A DNA stretch of 64,000 nucleotides from an uncultured Marinobacter sp. GTDB taxonomy: Bacteria > Pseudomonadota > Gammaproteobacteria > Pseudomonadales > Oleiphilaceae. The notes under the pieces were generated by a model. It searched no databases. It was not told the origin of the DNA and saw only the letters and a list, made by a program, of their open reading frames with translations. Numbering within the stretch: position 1 is the stretch's first letter; each line of letters opens with the position of its first letter. Position numbers and translations under genes: made by a program. The stretch is taken from contig NZ_CAMYMK010000007.1 of the NCBI RefSeq assembly GCF_947259545.1, forward strand, positions 310,001 through 374,000, in the 5' to 3' direction. This document shows, one piece after another, positions 9,735 to 21,928 of the stretch.

Positions 9735-10448
9735 ATGAGACAGATAGTACTGGATACTGAAACCACGGGCATTGACCCCTCGGAAGGCCATCGCATCATC
9801 GAGATTGGCTGTGTGGAAGTGGTGGAGCGGCAGCTGACCGGTCGTAACTATCATGTGTACATCAATCCCGAGCGGGAGGTTGAGGCAGAAGCCATTACCG
9901 TCCACGGCATTACTAATGAATTTCTGGCAGACAAGCCGGTGTTCTCCGAAATCGCCGATGAGTTCTTTGAGTTCATCAAGGATGCTGAGCTGGTCATTCA
10001 CAACGCAGCGTTTGATGTCGGGTTCATGGATGCCGAGTTCGCAAGACTCAAGCCCGTGCGAAAAACAGCGGACCACTGCGGAATAGTGGATTCCCTCGCC
10101 ATTGCACGGAAAAAGCATCCGGGGCAGAAAAACAGCCTTGATGCTCTGTGCAAGCGTTATGGAGTCGACAACAGTAACCGTGAGTTGCACGGGGCGCTGC
10201 TCGATGCCGAGATCCTCGCCGATGTCTATCTGCTGCTGACCGGCGGTCAGACCGCACTTTCCCTGGACGCAGGAAGTGATGACAACGGCGGAGTGGACGG
10301 TATACGTCGTGTGCCGGCAGAGAGAAAACCGCTGAAAGTCCTTAAGGCATCCGGGGAAGAGCAGGCGGCTCACGAAGAGTTTATGGAGGCGCTTGCCAAG
10401 CAGGCGGGAGGTACTGTTTGGGATCGGATGGGCAGTCCTGGGGAATAA
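9735..10448 (+). CDS. dnaQ: DNA polymerase III epsilon subunit, 3'-5' proofreading exonuclease
   Basis: Proofreading subunit of the replicative polymerase. Exo I (VLDTETTGIDP), Exo II (HNAAFDVGFMD) and Exo III (HGALLDAEILADVYL) motifs of the DEDDh family are present in order in the first 180 residues. The remaining C-terminal part contains the flexible linker and the segment that binds the alpha subunit. The length of 237 is close to that of E. coli DnaQ. Cotranscribed with rnhA; a long-stem hairpin follows the stop codon. Confidence 0.96.
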   Translation: MRQIVLDTETTGIDPSEGHRIIEIGCVEVVERQLTGRNYHVYINPEREVEAEAITVHGITNEFLADKPVFSEIADEFFEFIKDAELVIHNAAFDVGFMDAEFARLKPVRKTADHCGIVDSLAIARKKHPGQKNSLDALCKRYGVDNSNRELHGALLDAEILADVYLLLTGGQTALSLDAGSDDNGGVDGIRRVPAERKPLKVLKASGEEQAAHEEFMEALAKQAGGTVWDRMGSPGE

Positions 10449-10471
10449 TGGATTAGCAGTGCTACAGAGTG

Positions 10472-10525
10472 ACCGGGAATGAGAACTGGGTCAGCCTGTA
10501 CTATTTGTTACATTCCCGGTTTCTT
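10472..10525 (+). terminator. Probable terminator after dnaQ
   Basis: Perfect 10-bp arms ACCGGGAATG (10472-10481) and CATTCCCGGT (10511-10520), separated by 29 bases, are followed by TTCTT. The loop is long for an intrinsic terminator, but the position 24 bases after dnaQ and the T-rich tail favour this reading. Confidence 0.5.
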
Positions 10526-10551
10526 GAGCCGCTTGAGTTTTGTGTTATAAG
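10524..10551 (+). promoter_or_regulatory. Candidate sigma-70 promoter for fimL
   Basis: TTGAGC (10524-10529), a 16-base spacer and TATAAG (10546-10551) lie about 150 bases before fimL. A 6-bp inverted repeat, GTTCGC (10561-10566) and GCGAAC (10576-10581), falls across the predicted transcription start region and may be an operator. Read by eye only. Confidence 0.35.
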
Positions 10552-10698
10552 TAATGATAAGTTCGCCAGTTTTTTGCGAACGTTATAAATAGCCGGGCAG
10601 GAAATGGCCGGATCATAATAAGACCTGGAATTCCATCCAAAGGGTCCCATTCCAAGAACAGGACGCGGTAGTTTCCGCGAAGTTAACAGGAAGCGTTT

Positions 10699-12405
10699 AT
10701 GGTTCAATCGTCTCTGGCGACGAAGTCACAGTCCTTTGATCTGGTCAAAAGTGAAATTGAACAGACGATAAAGCAGGCCGAGTCCAGCCTTGAACGCTTT
10801 CAGGAGAATCGTGAGAGTGGCGAAGATCTACAGAACTGCGTGGATTTTCTGAACCAGCTTCGCGGTATCTTCATTCTCGTCGAGCTACGTGGCGGCATCC
10901 TGTTGTGCCAGGAAGCTGTCAGCATGGCGAACGACGTCCCCGTCGGAGCCAACGACGACAAGAACATTCTGCTGACCACTCTGAACAGTGCTTTGTTTAT
11001 CCTGCGCCGGTACGTTGAGTATTATCATCAGCAACGGGTAGATCACCCCGAGCTTTTGTTGCCGGTCATTAACGATCTGCGAGAGGCTCGTAAGGAGAAG
11101 CCCTATCCGGAATCGTGCTTCTTTGAAGTCGACGTCAGACAGCGGCCGGACTTCTGCTCCGGAATGTCGTTCCCGCCGTTTGAGGGCAACGAAGCTGAGT
11201 ACGAGATTCTGGCTCGCCGGATGAGGTTGACGTTTCAGGTGGCTCTGCTGGGGATGTTGCGGGAGCGGAATGAGGTTGTCAGCAAGAAGCTGATTGGTCG
11301 CGCTGCCCGGGGGTTGGCACGAGTATGCCAGGGTACGCCGATGGGGCAGATGTGGTGTATGGCAGCTATCGTCGCGGACACTATGCTGGACCGGGCGATG
11401 CCTTTCACCAAGGCGCGAAAGCGTATGTTCATGCGTGTCGAAAAATATGCCCGGGAAGTGGTGTACGTAGGGAAGGTGGCGACCTCCAAGGATGCCCCGG
11501 ACTCACTGATACGTGACATGATCTATGTTCTCTATCGCAGCGGCTCCGGAAACCCGGAGGTGACCGATATTCTCTCAGCGTATCGGTTGACGCCCGCGGA
11601 ATTTCCGGACTCCATGCTGGAGGCCCATGCCCGCAGGTTATACGGTCCCGGCGCCGACGTTCTCAAGTCCCTGTCAGAAGCCTTGCAGGACGAACTGAAT
11701 CAGCTCAAGGACAAGCTGGACATTATTGAGCGCGGCATTGAGCCGGACCTGGCAGAATTCTCATCGATTGCAGATTCCCTTGATCGGCTCGGCAATACCC
11801 TGGTTATGCTGGATCTCAACCAGCTGGCCGGAAAATGTCGTGGAGAAGCGAGCCGATTGCGTAGCTGGGAATCCGAGTCCCGGTCGCCGAATGAGGAAGA
11901 GCTGTACGCGTTGGCGGATTCCGTTCTGGGTATTGAAGATGCAGTCATGCAGATTGTTACGCGGGGCATTACTTCGGAAACCGATTCTCTGGCCGCGGGT
12001 GATCGAAAACGTGATGAATCCCTGTATCTTCAGGAGGCGACTTATGTCGTTGCCGATGAGGCCCGAAGCGCACTGACCCTGGCCAAGCGTGCTATTACTG
12101 CCTTCATCGAGTCTGATTATGACAGGTTGCACCTCGCCAACCTTCCGGCAACGCTACACAGTATTTGGGGTGGCCTGCATATGGTGGGGGATCCCGGTGC
12201 AGCCAGTGTTCTGGAACGTGTGGCCGCGTCGATTCAGGAGCGACTGCTGGATTCCCGGGAAGCGCCGTCGCGCCAGGTGCTGGAAGCGCTGGCGGATGCG
12301 CTGACATCGCTGGAATATTACATCGAGAGCATTGGTAAGCGCGAAGATCGTAACGCGGACCTGCTTCGCCTTGCCGAGTCGTCACTGAATGATGTCGGCT
12401 TATAG
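10699..12405 (+). CDS. fimL: FimL-like regulator (ChpA N-terminal-domain homologue)
   Basis: A 568-residue, all-alpha cytoplasmic protein resembling FimL, the P. aeruginosa protein needed for type IV pilus twitching and for cAMP production through CyaB/Vfr. FimL resembles the N-terminal Hpt-like part of the chemotaxis kinase ChpA but lacks phosphorylatable histidines. Seen here: several amphipathic helical stretches, no kinase or receiver domain, and a location a short distance after gloB-rnhA-dnaQ, as in P. aeruginosa. The AGGAAG ribosome site lies six bases before the ATG. It is a single-gene unit: 250 bases of intergenic DNA upstream and a strong hairpin terminator downstream. The call rests on recalled family resemblance and synteny, not an alignment. 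Confidence 0.72.
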   Translation: MVQSSLATKSQSFDLVKSEIEQTIKQAESSLERFQENRESGEDLQNCVDFLNQLRGIFILVELRGGILLCQEAVSMANDVPVGANDDKNILLTTLNSALFILRRYVEYYHQQRVDHPELLLPVINDLREARKEKPYPESCFFEVDVRQRPDFCSGMSFPPFEGNEAEYEILARRMRLTFQVALLGMLRERNEVVSKKLIGRAARGLARVCQGTPMGQMWCMAAIVADTMLDRAMPFTKARKRMFMRVEKYAREVVYVGKVATSKDAPDSLIRDMIYVLYRSGSGNPEVTDILSAYRLTPAEFPDSMLEAHARRLYGPGADVLKSLSEALQDELNQLKDKLDIIERGIEPDLAEFSSIADSLDRLGNTLVMLDLNQLAGKCRGEASRLRSWESESRSPNEEELYALADSVLGIEDAVMQIVTRGITSETDSLAAGDRKRDESLYLQEATYVVADEARSALTLAKRAITAFIESDYDRLHLANLPATLHSIWGGLHMVGDPGAASVLERVAASIQERLLDSREAPSRQVLEALADALTSLEYYIESIGKREDRNADLLRLAESSLNDVGL

Positions 12406-12413
12406 AAAAGCAT

Positions 12414-12445
12414 AAAAAAACCCTGCTGCGAGGCAGGGTTTTTTT
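12414..12445. terminator. Bidirectional intrinsic terminator between fimL and the SCP2 gene
   Basis: A seven-base A run, stem CCCTGC (12421-12426) with GCAGGG (12433-12438), loop TGCGAG, then a seven-base T run. The flanking A and T runs make it usable on both strands, which fits its position between convergent genes. Confidence 0.9.
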
Positions 12446-12468
12446 CAGGTCTGTCTGTCCGGGCAGGT

Positions 12469-12783
12469 TTAGCCCATCTTGAACAGTTCCCCAAGCTTGG
12501 TTGCCAGCATCATGTCGCCTTCTGCGCGAAGTTGGCCAGCCATGAATGCCTGCATACCATCAGTTTCACCTGACACAATGCCCTGCAGGGTTTCAGCGTT
12601 CATGATCAGGGTTACGGAAGGATCGTCGTGGGCACCTTCGTGTAGTTTGCAGGTGCCATCGTTGATGACCAGGTGGTAGGTTTTGTCATCTTCGATATCG
12701 AACTGGAATACCAGATCCAGGCCTTCGGCTGCGTCTGCGTTGAAATTCTGTTCGAGTTTGTCAAATACCTGAGCTACAGACAT
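12469..12783 (-). CDS. SCP2 sterol-binding domain protein
   Basis: A small 104-residue cytoplasmic protein consisting of one SCP2 domain, a hydrophobic-tunnel fold that binds lipids or acyl-CoA. Typical features are VFQFDIEDDKTYHLVINDG, the DDPSVTLIMNAETLQGIVSG block and the C-terminal AEGDMMLATKLGELF. The start at MSVAQVF is chosen because the upstream in-frame sequence is basic and unlike the family. It converges on fimL, with the shared terminator between them, and diverges from sohB. The role is unknown; the type is common in bacteria that metabolise fatty acids. Confidence 0.85.
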   Translation of the reverse strand: MSVAQVFDKLEQNFNADAAEGLDLVFQFDIEDDKTYHLVINDGTCKLHEGAHDDPSVTLIMNAETLQGIVSGETDGMQAFMAGQLRAEGDMMLATKLGELFKMG

Positions 12784-13014
12784 TATTTTACCCTTATTGA
12801 TGATTGTCTTGGCTTGGCTTGGCGACGGCTTGACGGCCCTGGCAGTGAGCCTGTTCCGGAAGGCCAGGGTTAGCCGACGCAGCCATTCGACTTTATGGTG
12901 CCAACATGACAGTGTCAAGCTCGATCGAACGCTTGTTTTAACTTTCCATGTTGCTTACCTCAATGAGACCTGTAAGTTACAATCAGCGCTTTGAAATCAG
13001 GCTGGAGAAGCACT

Positions 13015-14076
13015 TTGGAATTTCTGACAGAGTTCGGTTTATTCGTCGCCAAGGCCGTAACGCTCGTGGTTGCGGTGATCGTGGTTATTACGGTTGTTAT
13101 GTCAGCGGCCCAGAAGGATAAAGCTGACGACGGTGAAGGGGAGTTGCGGGTACGCAAACTCAACGAAAAGTACCGCAAGCTGAGGGAGTCACTCCAGGCC
13201 CGGTTGCTTTCGGATCATGAACGCAAAGCCTGGTCCAAGAAGCAGAAGAAGGAAGAGAAAGCCCGGGCCAAGGCTGAAAAGGAAAAGATGAAAGCCGGGG
13301 AAGAGCAGGCCGGGGACAAGAAGCGGGTATTCGTTCTAGACTTCGATGGCGATATCAAGGCCAGCGAAACCGACCCTCTCCGCAGGGCGGTGACAGCAGT
13401 GCTGAGCGTGGCTGACCCGGCCACCGATGAAGTCGTCATACGCCTCGAAAGCGGTGGTGGCCTGGTGCATTCCTACGGACTGGCCGCCGCCCAGCTGGAC
13501 AGAATCCGCAGCAAGGGTATCCACCTGACCGCCTGTGTGGACAAGGTCGCTGCCAGCGGTGGCTACATGATGGCCTGCGTTGCGGACCGCATCGTCGCAT
13601 CCCCCTTTGCTGTGCTCGGTTCCATTGGTGTTGTCGCCCAGTTGCCGAATTTCCATCGCTTCCTCAAAAAGAATGAAGTGGATTTCGAAGTGCTTACTGC
13701 CGGGGAGCACAAGCGTACATTGACGGTGTTTGGTGAGAACACCGATAAAGGCCGGCAAAAATTCCTTGAAGACCTTGAAGACACACATGTGCTTTTCAAG
13801 GAATACGTCAGCGAACGTCGGCCGGGGCTCGATATCTCGGCGGTAGCCAATGGCGATATCTGGTTCGGTCGCCGTGCGCTGGACGTGAACCTGGTCGATG
13901 AAATCAAAACATCCGACGAATATCTGATTGATGCCTGTGACAGTGCAGACGTAATCTCAGTGACATACCAGCACAAACGAACCTTGCCGGAAAAGCTTGG
14001 CCTGGCAACGAGCACCGCCCTTGAGCACACCGTATGGAAAGTGTTGAGCGCGTTTCGGAACCAGAAAATCCAATAG
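13015..14076 (+). CDS. sohB: Inner-membrane peptidase SohB (S49 family)
   Basis: Signal-peptide-peptidase-like serine protease anchored by one N-terminal helix. The start is read as TTG at 13015, giving MEFLTEFGLFVAKA, which aligns with the known SohB N-terminus and has GGAG seven bases upstream; a second TTG at 12991 is in frame but lacks a ribosome site. A highly charged Lys/Glu linker (about residues 70-105) follows the helix. The S49 nucleophile is Ser181 in AASGGYMMACVAD and the general base Lys233 in GEHKRTLT, the Ser-Lys dyad spacing expected. The length of 353 is usual. The next gene is 26 bases downstream. Confidence 0.9.
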   Translation: MEFLTEFGLFVAKAVTLVVAVIVVITVVMSAAQKDKADDGEGELRVRKLNEKYRKLRESLQARLLSDHERKAWSKKQKKEEKARAKAEKEKMKAGEEQAGDKKRVFVLDFDGDIKASETDPLRRAVTAVLSVADPATDEVVIRLESGGGLVHSYGLAAAQLDRIRSKGIHLTACVDKVAASGGYMMACVADRIVASPFAVLGSIGVVAQLPNFHRFLKKNEVDFEVLTAGEHKRTLTVFGENTDKGRQKFLEDLEDTHVLFKEYVSERRPGLDISAVANGDIWFGRRALDVNLVDEIKTSDEYLIDACDSADVISVTYQHKRTLPEKLGLATSTALEHTVWKVLSAFRNQKIQ

Positions 14077-14102
14077 GCTGATACAGAAAAACGGGGACCA
14101 GT

Positions 14103-15098
14103 ATGACAACAACTGAATTCAAAGCCTGGCGCGTACAGGAGCAGGATGGAGAATACGTTGGCAGCGAACAGACCCTGTCAACCGGTGACCTGCCGGCGAA
14201 TGAAGTGCTGATCAGGGTCAGTCACTCGTCCCTGAACTACAAGGATGCACTGTCCGCTTCCGGCAACAAGGGGGTCACCAGAAATTTCCCCCACACGCCG
14301 GGTATCGACGCGGCCGGTAAAGTCATTGAATCCGCCACCGGTGAGCCGAGCGTTGGCAGCCAGGTCATTGTCACCGGTTACGACCTCGGCATGAACACCG
14401 ATGGTGGATTTGGCGAGTACATTCGCGTGCCGGCGTCCTGGTGTGTCGCTCTGCCGAAAGGTTGGGATAGTCGTACCGCCATGATCTACGGCACTGCCGG
14501 CCTGACAGCCGGCCTGTGCGTCCAGAAACTGCTCAAAATGGGCGCCACCCCCGATCAGGGTAAAGTCGCCATATCCGGCGCCAGCGGGGCCGTGGGCAGC
14601 GTTGCGGTTGAACTGTTATCAACCCTTGGCTTTGAAGTAGTCGCCATCAGCGGTAAACAGGATCACGCCGATGAGCTGAAGACCCTGGGAGCCTCCGAAG
14701 TCATCGGCCGTGACGCCCTGGCCGCCGAGAAAAAGCCCATGCTCAAGCCGGTGTTTGCCAACGCCGTGGACACCGTCGGTGGACAACCCCTGGCAGAGCT
14801 TCTGAAACAGATCCAGCCGGGTGGTTCCGTATCCTGCTGCGGGCTGGTTGCCGGCCCGCAACTGGAAACCACAGTACTGCCGTTCATCCTGCGGGGTGTG
14901 AATCTACTTGGCGTTGATTCAGTGGAAATCCCGCTGGCGGAAAAAGCCGCTGTCTGGGAAAAATTTGCTGGTGAGTGGGCGTGCCCGAAAACCGAAGCCT
15001 CCGCCCGCGATATCGGACGTGGTCAACTGGATGACGCCCTGAAGGCGTTTCTCAGAGGAGAGTCGTCAGGAAAGATCGTGCTAGATCACTCTCTTTAA
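14103..15098 (+). CDS. acuI: Acrylyl-CoA reductase AcuI/YhdH family, NADPH-dependent
   Basis: Medium-chain dehydrogenase/reductase without structural zinc, 331 residues. The YhdH/AcuI subfamily is indicated by SSLNYKDALSASGNKGVTR near the N-terminus, HTPGIDAAGKV, GTAGLTAGLCV and the nucleotide-binding SGASGAVGSVAVELL. AcuI reduces acrylyl-CoA to propionyl-CoA using NADPH and matters in bacteria that break down DMSP or 3-hydroxypropionate. Whether this copy does so or acts as a general quinone oxidoreductase cannot be told from sequence; no other DMSP genes are in the window. It follows sohB closely and is followed by the palindromic element. Confidence 0.82.
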   Translation: MTTTEFKAWRVQEQDGEYVGSEQTLSTGDLPANEVLIRVSHSSLNYKDALSASGNKGVTRNFPHTPGIDAAGKVIESATGEPSVGSQVIVTGYDLGMNTDGGFGEYIRVPASWCVALPKGWDSRTAMIYGTAGLTAGLCVQKLLKMGATPDQGKVAISGASGAVGSVAVELLSTLGFEVVAISGKQDHADELKTLGASEVIGRDALAAEKKPMLKPVFANAVDTVGGQPLAELLKQIQPGGSVSCCGLVAGPQLETTVLPFILRGVNLLGVDSVEIPLAEKAAVWEKFAGEWACPKTEASARDIGRGQLDDALKAFLRGESSGKIVLDHSL

Positions 15099-15148
15099 GA
15101 GAGTCGATTCTTTTCTTTAGAAGGGACGGCTGCCTGAAGAATCAGCCA

Positions 15149-15258
15149 GAACAAAGGGGGAATGGGTAACCAAAACTGTGCGGAGCCATGGATGGCGGAG
15201 CCCAAGCCGCACAGGGACGTCTCGAGGCGTGTTTTGGTTACCCATTTCCCCTTTGTTC
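15149..15258. repeat. 110-bp nested palindromic intergenic element (MITE- or REP-like)
   Basis: Terminal inverted repeats of 28 bases, 15149-15176 and 15231-15258, match at 27 of 28 positions. Inside, TGTGCGG (15177-15183) pairs with CCGCACA (15207-15213) around the near-palindrome GCCATGGATGGC (15186-15197), and ACGTCTC/GAGGCGT (15217-15230) forms a third palindrome with one G-T pair. The whole folds as a long stem with two side hairpins. It lies between the convergent ends of acuI and the DUF934 gene, where it could also end transcription. One copy is seen in this window. I recall similar palindromic spacers in Marinobacter-like genomes, but could not check. Confidence 0.7.
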
Positions 15259-15285
15259 GTTTGGGGAGTAATTAGTAGTCAGGGA

Positions 15286-15786
15286 TTAAGAAGCCCGACG
15301 ACGAAACAGCGGCACGTCGGTATCCGTGGCAGCCTGATACCCCTGACTGAAAAAGTTCAGAGCACGGGCAGCCTTGGACGCATCCTTGTCTTCCCGCAAC
15401 GCATAGCTATCAAAACCGCAACGCTTCATGAACTGCAATTGGTCCAGCAGAACATCCCCGATGGCTCGCAGCTCATGCTGGTAGCCAAAGCGTTCCCGCA
15501 ACAGACGCGCAATGCTGTAACCCCGGCCATCGGCGAACTTGGGGAAATTCACTGCGATCAGTGGCAGCTCATTAACCAGCCCATCAAGCAGCTCAGGCTC
15601 GTCGTGGCTGTCGAACCAGACACCTATATCGCGGCCTTCAAAATGTTCCTTGCCAGCCAGCCACAGATCCGCCGGAATCAACGCCGGCTGGTCTGGAATG
15701 TCCAGGGACTCACCATCCGCGGGACGGGGAACAACAACCCAGGAGTCCTGCTTGATGGACCCGTCTTTAGTGATAATCTCAGGCAT
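15286..15786 (-). CDS. DUF934 protein linked to sulfite reductase
   Basis: A 166-residue cytoplasmic protein of the DUF934 family, which is found next to cysI in pseudomonads and relatives and is thought to assist assimilatory sulfite reduction. The conserved block LPLIAVNFPKFADGRGYSI and the following LLRERFGYQ are family marks. The start MPEIITKDG overlaps the last 8 bases of cysI, so the two are translationally coupled; the longer upstream reading lies wholly inside cysI. The exact biochemical role is not established. Confidence 0.85.
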   Translation of the reverse strand: MPEIITKDGSIKQDSWVVVPRPADGESLDIPDQPALIPADLWLAGKEHFEGRDIGVWFDSHDEPELLDGLVNELPLIAVNFPKFADGRGYSIARLLRERFGYQHELRAIGDVLLDQLQFMKRCGFDSYALREDKDASKAARALNFFSQGYQAATDTDVPLFRRRAS

Positions 15787-17431
15787 AGACCCGCTCCTTG
15801 AATGGCTCAATTCCGATTCGACGATAGGTTTCCAGGAAGGGCTCTTCCTGCTTCCGGTTGTCGACGTAAACATCAATGATCTTGGCGATGACATCTGGCA
15901 TATCCTCCTGGGCAAACGAGGGCCCGAGGATCTTGCCGATCGTGGCATCGTGATGTGAGGAACCACCCAGGCTCACCTGATAGAATTCCTGGCCTTTCTT
16001 GTCGACACCCAGAACACCGATATTGCCAACGTGGTGGTGGCCGCACGCGTTCATGCACCCGGAGATATTCAGGTCAATGTCGCCCAGGTCGTAAAGGAAA
16101 TCCTTATCGTCAAAGCGACGCTGAATGGACTCGGCAACCGGAATTGACTTGGCGTTGGCCAGGGCGCAGTAATCACCACCCGGGCAGCAGATAACGTCAG
16201 TCAGGGTGTTGAGGTTGGCGGTCGCGAAGCCCATGGGCTCAATGCACTGCCAAAGCTCGAACAGCTGGTCCTGGCGAACGTCGGCCAGCACAACATTCTG
16301 TTGGTGCGTGACGCGAACCTCGCCAAAACTGAACTGGTCGGCCACCTCGGCAATCTGCTCCAGCTGCGTGTCAGAGACATCACCGGGAGGCGTGCCGGTT
16401 TTCTTCATGGTCAGGGTGACAATGGCATAGCCCGGTTTCTTGTGGCTATCGACGTTGTGGCTGAGCCACTGATCGAACTGACGGTTCTCGAACCGCTGGG
16501 TCGCCAGAAGTTCGGTGGCATTTTCCAGGCTGTCGTAGGCAGGCTCGGTAAAGTAGCCCTGAATCCGCTCAATGGCTTCGCGGGTCAGGTGAGTGGGGGA
16601 GTCCTTGATATGGGCCCACTCGGCCTCGACCTTCTCGGCAAAGCCTTCCGGCGTCAGTGCCTTGACGAGGATCTTGATCCGCGCCTTGAATTTGTTGTCC
16701 CGGCGGCCGTAGCGGTTATATACCCGCAGCACAGCCTCCAGGTAGGTCAGCAGGTCCAGTTCCGGAAGGAAGTCGCGAATGACCGGGCCGACCATCGGCG
16801 TGCGGCCAAGGCCGCCACCAACATGAACCCGGAACCCAAGCTCACCCTGATCGTTACGAACCATCTGAAGACCGATGTCGTGAACCTGAATGGCGGCACG
16901 GTCGGTTTTCTCGGAGGCGTTGACCGCCACCTTGAACTTGCGGGGCAGGAATGCGAACTCCGGATGGAACGTGGACCACTGCCGGATAATCTCACAGTAG
17001 GGTCTGGGGTCAGCGATCTCATCGACCTGGACGCCGGAATACTGATCAGTGGTGGTATTACGGATGCAGTTACCACTGGTCTGGTTGGCGTGCATTTCCA
17101 CTTCAGCAAGTTCCGCGAGGATGTCCGGAACATCCTCCAGAGCCGGCCAGTTCAATTGAACGTTCTGGCGGGTGGTGAAGTGGGCGTAGCCCTTATCGTA
17201 GTCCCGGGTAATCCGTGCCAGACGGCGCAGTTGCTCGGACCGAAGCATGCCATAAGGGACGGCGATCCGCAGCATGGGCGCAAGACGCTGAACGTAAAGA
17301 CCATTCTGGAGGCGAAGCGGGAGGAACTCGTCTTCGCTCAGTTCGCCAGCGAGCGCGCGCTCGGTCTGGTCACGGAATTGGGCAACCCGTTCGGCTGCGA
17401 TTTGCCGATCGTGTTCGTCGTATACGTACAT
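15779..17431 (-). CDS. cysI: Sulfite/nitrite reductase hemoprotein (CysI type)
   Basis: Reduces sulfite to sulfide for cysteine synthesis. The 550-residue protein has the two ferredoxin-like half domains and both siroheme/4Fe-4S halves, with the cluster cysteines Cys416 and Cys422 (CX5C) and Cys459 and Cys463 (CX3C) in SGCMNACGHHHVGN. The siroheme-binding GNCIRNTTTDQYSG and RVHVGGGLGRTP segments are also present. Close spacing with DUF934 matches pseudomonad loci. No NADPH-flavoprotein subunit (cysJ) is adjacent, so the electron donor is probably ferredoxin or a separate protein. The 208 bases upstream contain a 14-bp palindrome (17463-17476) but no CysB site that I could recognise. Confidence 0.9.
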   Translation of the reverse strand: MYVYDEHDRQIAAERVAQFRDQTERALAGELSEDEFLPLRLQNGLYVQRLAPMLRIAVPYGMLRSEQLRRLARITRDYDKGYAHFTTRQNVQLNWPALEDVPDILAELAEVEMHANQTSGNCIRNTTTDQYSGVQVDEIADPRPYCEIIRQWSTFHPEFAFLPRKFKVAVNASEKTDRAAIQVHDIGLQMVRNDQGELGFRVHVGGGLGRTPMVGPVIRDFLPELDLLTYLEAVLRVYNRYGRRDNKFKARIKILVKALTPEGFAEKVEAEWAHIKDSPTHLTREAIERIQGYFTEPAYDSLENATELLATQRFENRQFDQWLSHNVDSHKKPGYAIVTLTMKKTGTPPGDVSDTQLEQIAEVADQFSFGEVRVTHQQNVVLADVRQDQLFELWQCIEPMGFATANLNTLTDVICCPGGDYCALANAKSIPVAESIQRRFDDKDFLYDLGDIDLNISGCMNACGHHHVGNIGVLGVDKKGQEFYQVSLGGSSHHDATIGKILGPSFAQEDMPDVIAKIIDVYVDNRKQEEPFLETYRRIGIEPFKERVYA

Positions 17432-17639
17432 AGTAAAACGTCCTGCTAAAACGCGTGGTATCAGGCTTTAAAGCCTTTTGAGGAGGGCAGAATATCACCG
17501 TGTATATATTCTTAAAATGATTATTTCCAAATATGTTTATCGATTGAAGTGATAACGAATTGCCAAAAAGACTGGACGAATATCAATTCCGTGCTTAACT
17601 TTACCCTACAACAAAAACAGGTTTCAGGAGGTTTCCGGA

Positions 17640-17744
17640 ATGAAAAAAGGTACGCACTCGGATAGCAGTGTTGATGCCGTGGCAGCCGTGCTGCTGGTCG
17701 CCCTGGTCGTTACATTTGCGGTGGTGTGGGTAAGCGGGCAGTAG
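17640..17744 (+). CDS. Putative 34-residue single-pass membrane protein
   Basis: A short reading frame with a very strong AGGAGG ribosome site (17626-17631) eight bases before the ATG. The product starts MKKGTHSDSSVDAV, then has a hydrophobic stretch of about 19 residues rich in Val, Ala and Leu, and ends VSGQ. The layout is that of a small inner-membrane protein with a polar N-terminus. It diverges from cysI and ends one base before the stop of the convergent DUF2970 gene. No family is recognised. The ribosome site and the clean helix make it more than a chance frame, but conservation is untested. Confidence 0.6.
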   Translation: MKKGTHSDSSVDAVAAVLLVALVVTFAVVWVSGQ

Positions 17745-17745
17745 A

Positions 17746-17985
17746 CTACTGCCCGGACAGTACCAGCTTTACGACAATTACCAGAGTCACAACAAAGCCA
17801 ATAGTGAACAGCAGCCCCGCAACGATATAGGGAAGGGGGCTGTGACTGGAGAAGTCCTCCTGCCGGCGTTTGTCCGACTGGACACCGAAAGCGCCGGCGA
17901 TAATGCTTTGCATGATCTTGAGTACACCTGGATGCCCTGATGAGGGCTTTTCGTTCCTGTCTTCCTCTTTTCCCTCATTTCCCAT
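17746..17985 (-). CDS. DUF2970 small membrane protein
   Basis: A 79-residue protein with a polar N-terminal third, the family segment IIAGAFGVQSDKRRQEDF, and one C-terminal transmembrane helix (about residues 52-76). DUF2970 proteins are short proteobacterial membrane proteins of unknown function. It starts 23 bases after the metH stop on the same strand and is likely cotranscribed with it; I recall pseudomonad metH regions having the same neighbour. Confidence 0.8.
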   Translation of the reverse strand: MGNEGKEEDRNEKPSSGHPGVLKIMQSIIAGAFGVQSDKRRQEDFSSHSPLPYIVAGLLFTIGFVVTLVIVVKLVLSGQ

Positions 17986-18008
17986 CAGACTGATCCCGCT
18001 AAAGTGAG

Positions 18009-21707
<3,699 letters not shown>

Positions 21708-21928
21708 AGCGTACTTCCGGAAGTCGTGTTTAACGTCGTATTTGATAGAACGGCGCGGAATCATAGCAAAATTGCGAGATTCCGTCCCGGTACTGATGAC
21801 GATTGTCAATAATCCCCCGGCAATAGGGGAAATTGACTATCACAGTAATGCCCGACTATTTTACTTGGTCTTTCATGTTCAGGCGAACTCCCTTAAAATG
21901 AACGCAAACTTTCAAACGGGTTGAAAAC

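Noticed and set aside
16301..17449. 382-codon plus-strand frame across cysI
   Set aside because: Antisense shadow; cysI has all cluster cysteines and siroheme motifs.
17432..17639. CysB-type control region before cysI
   Set aside because: A 14-bp palindrome (17463-17476) is present but does not resemble a CysB site I can name, so no regulator is assigned.
21708..21928. Possible cobalamin or SAM riboswitch before metH
   Set aside because: No B12 box and no SAM-I-type helices could be recognised in the 221 bases.
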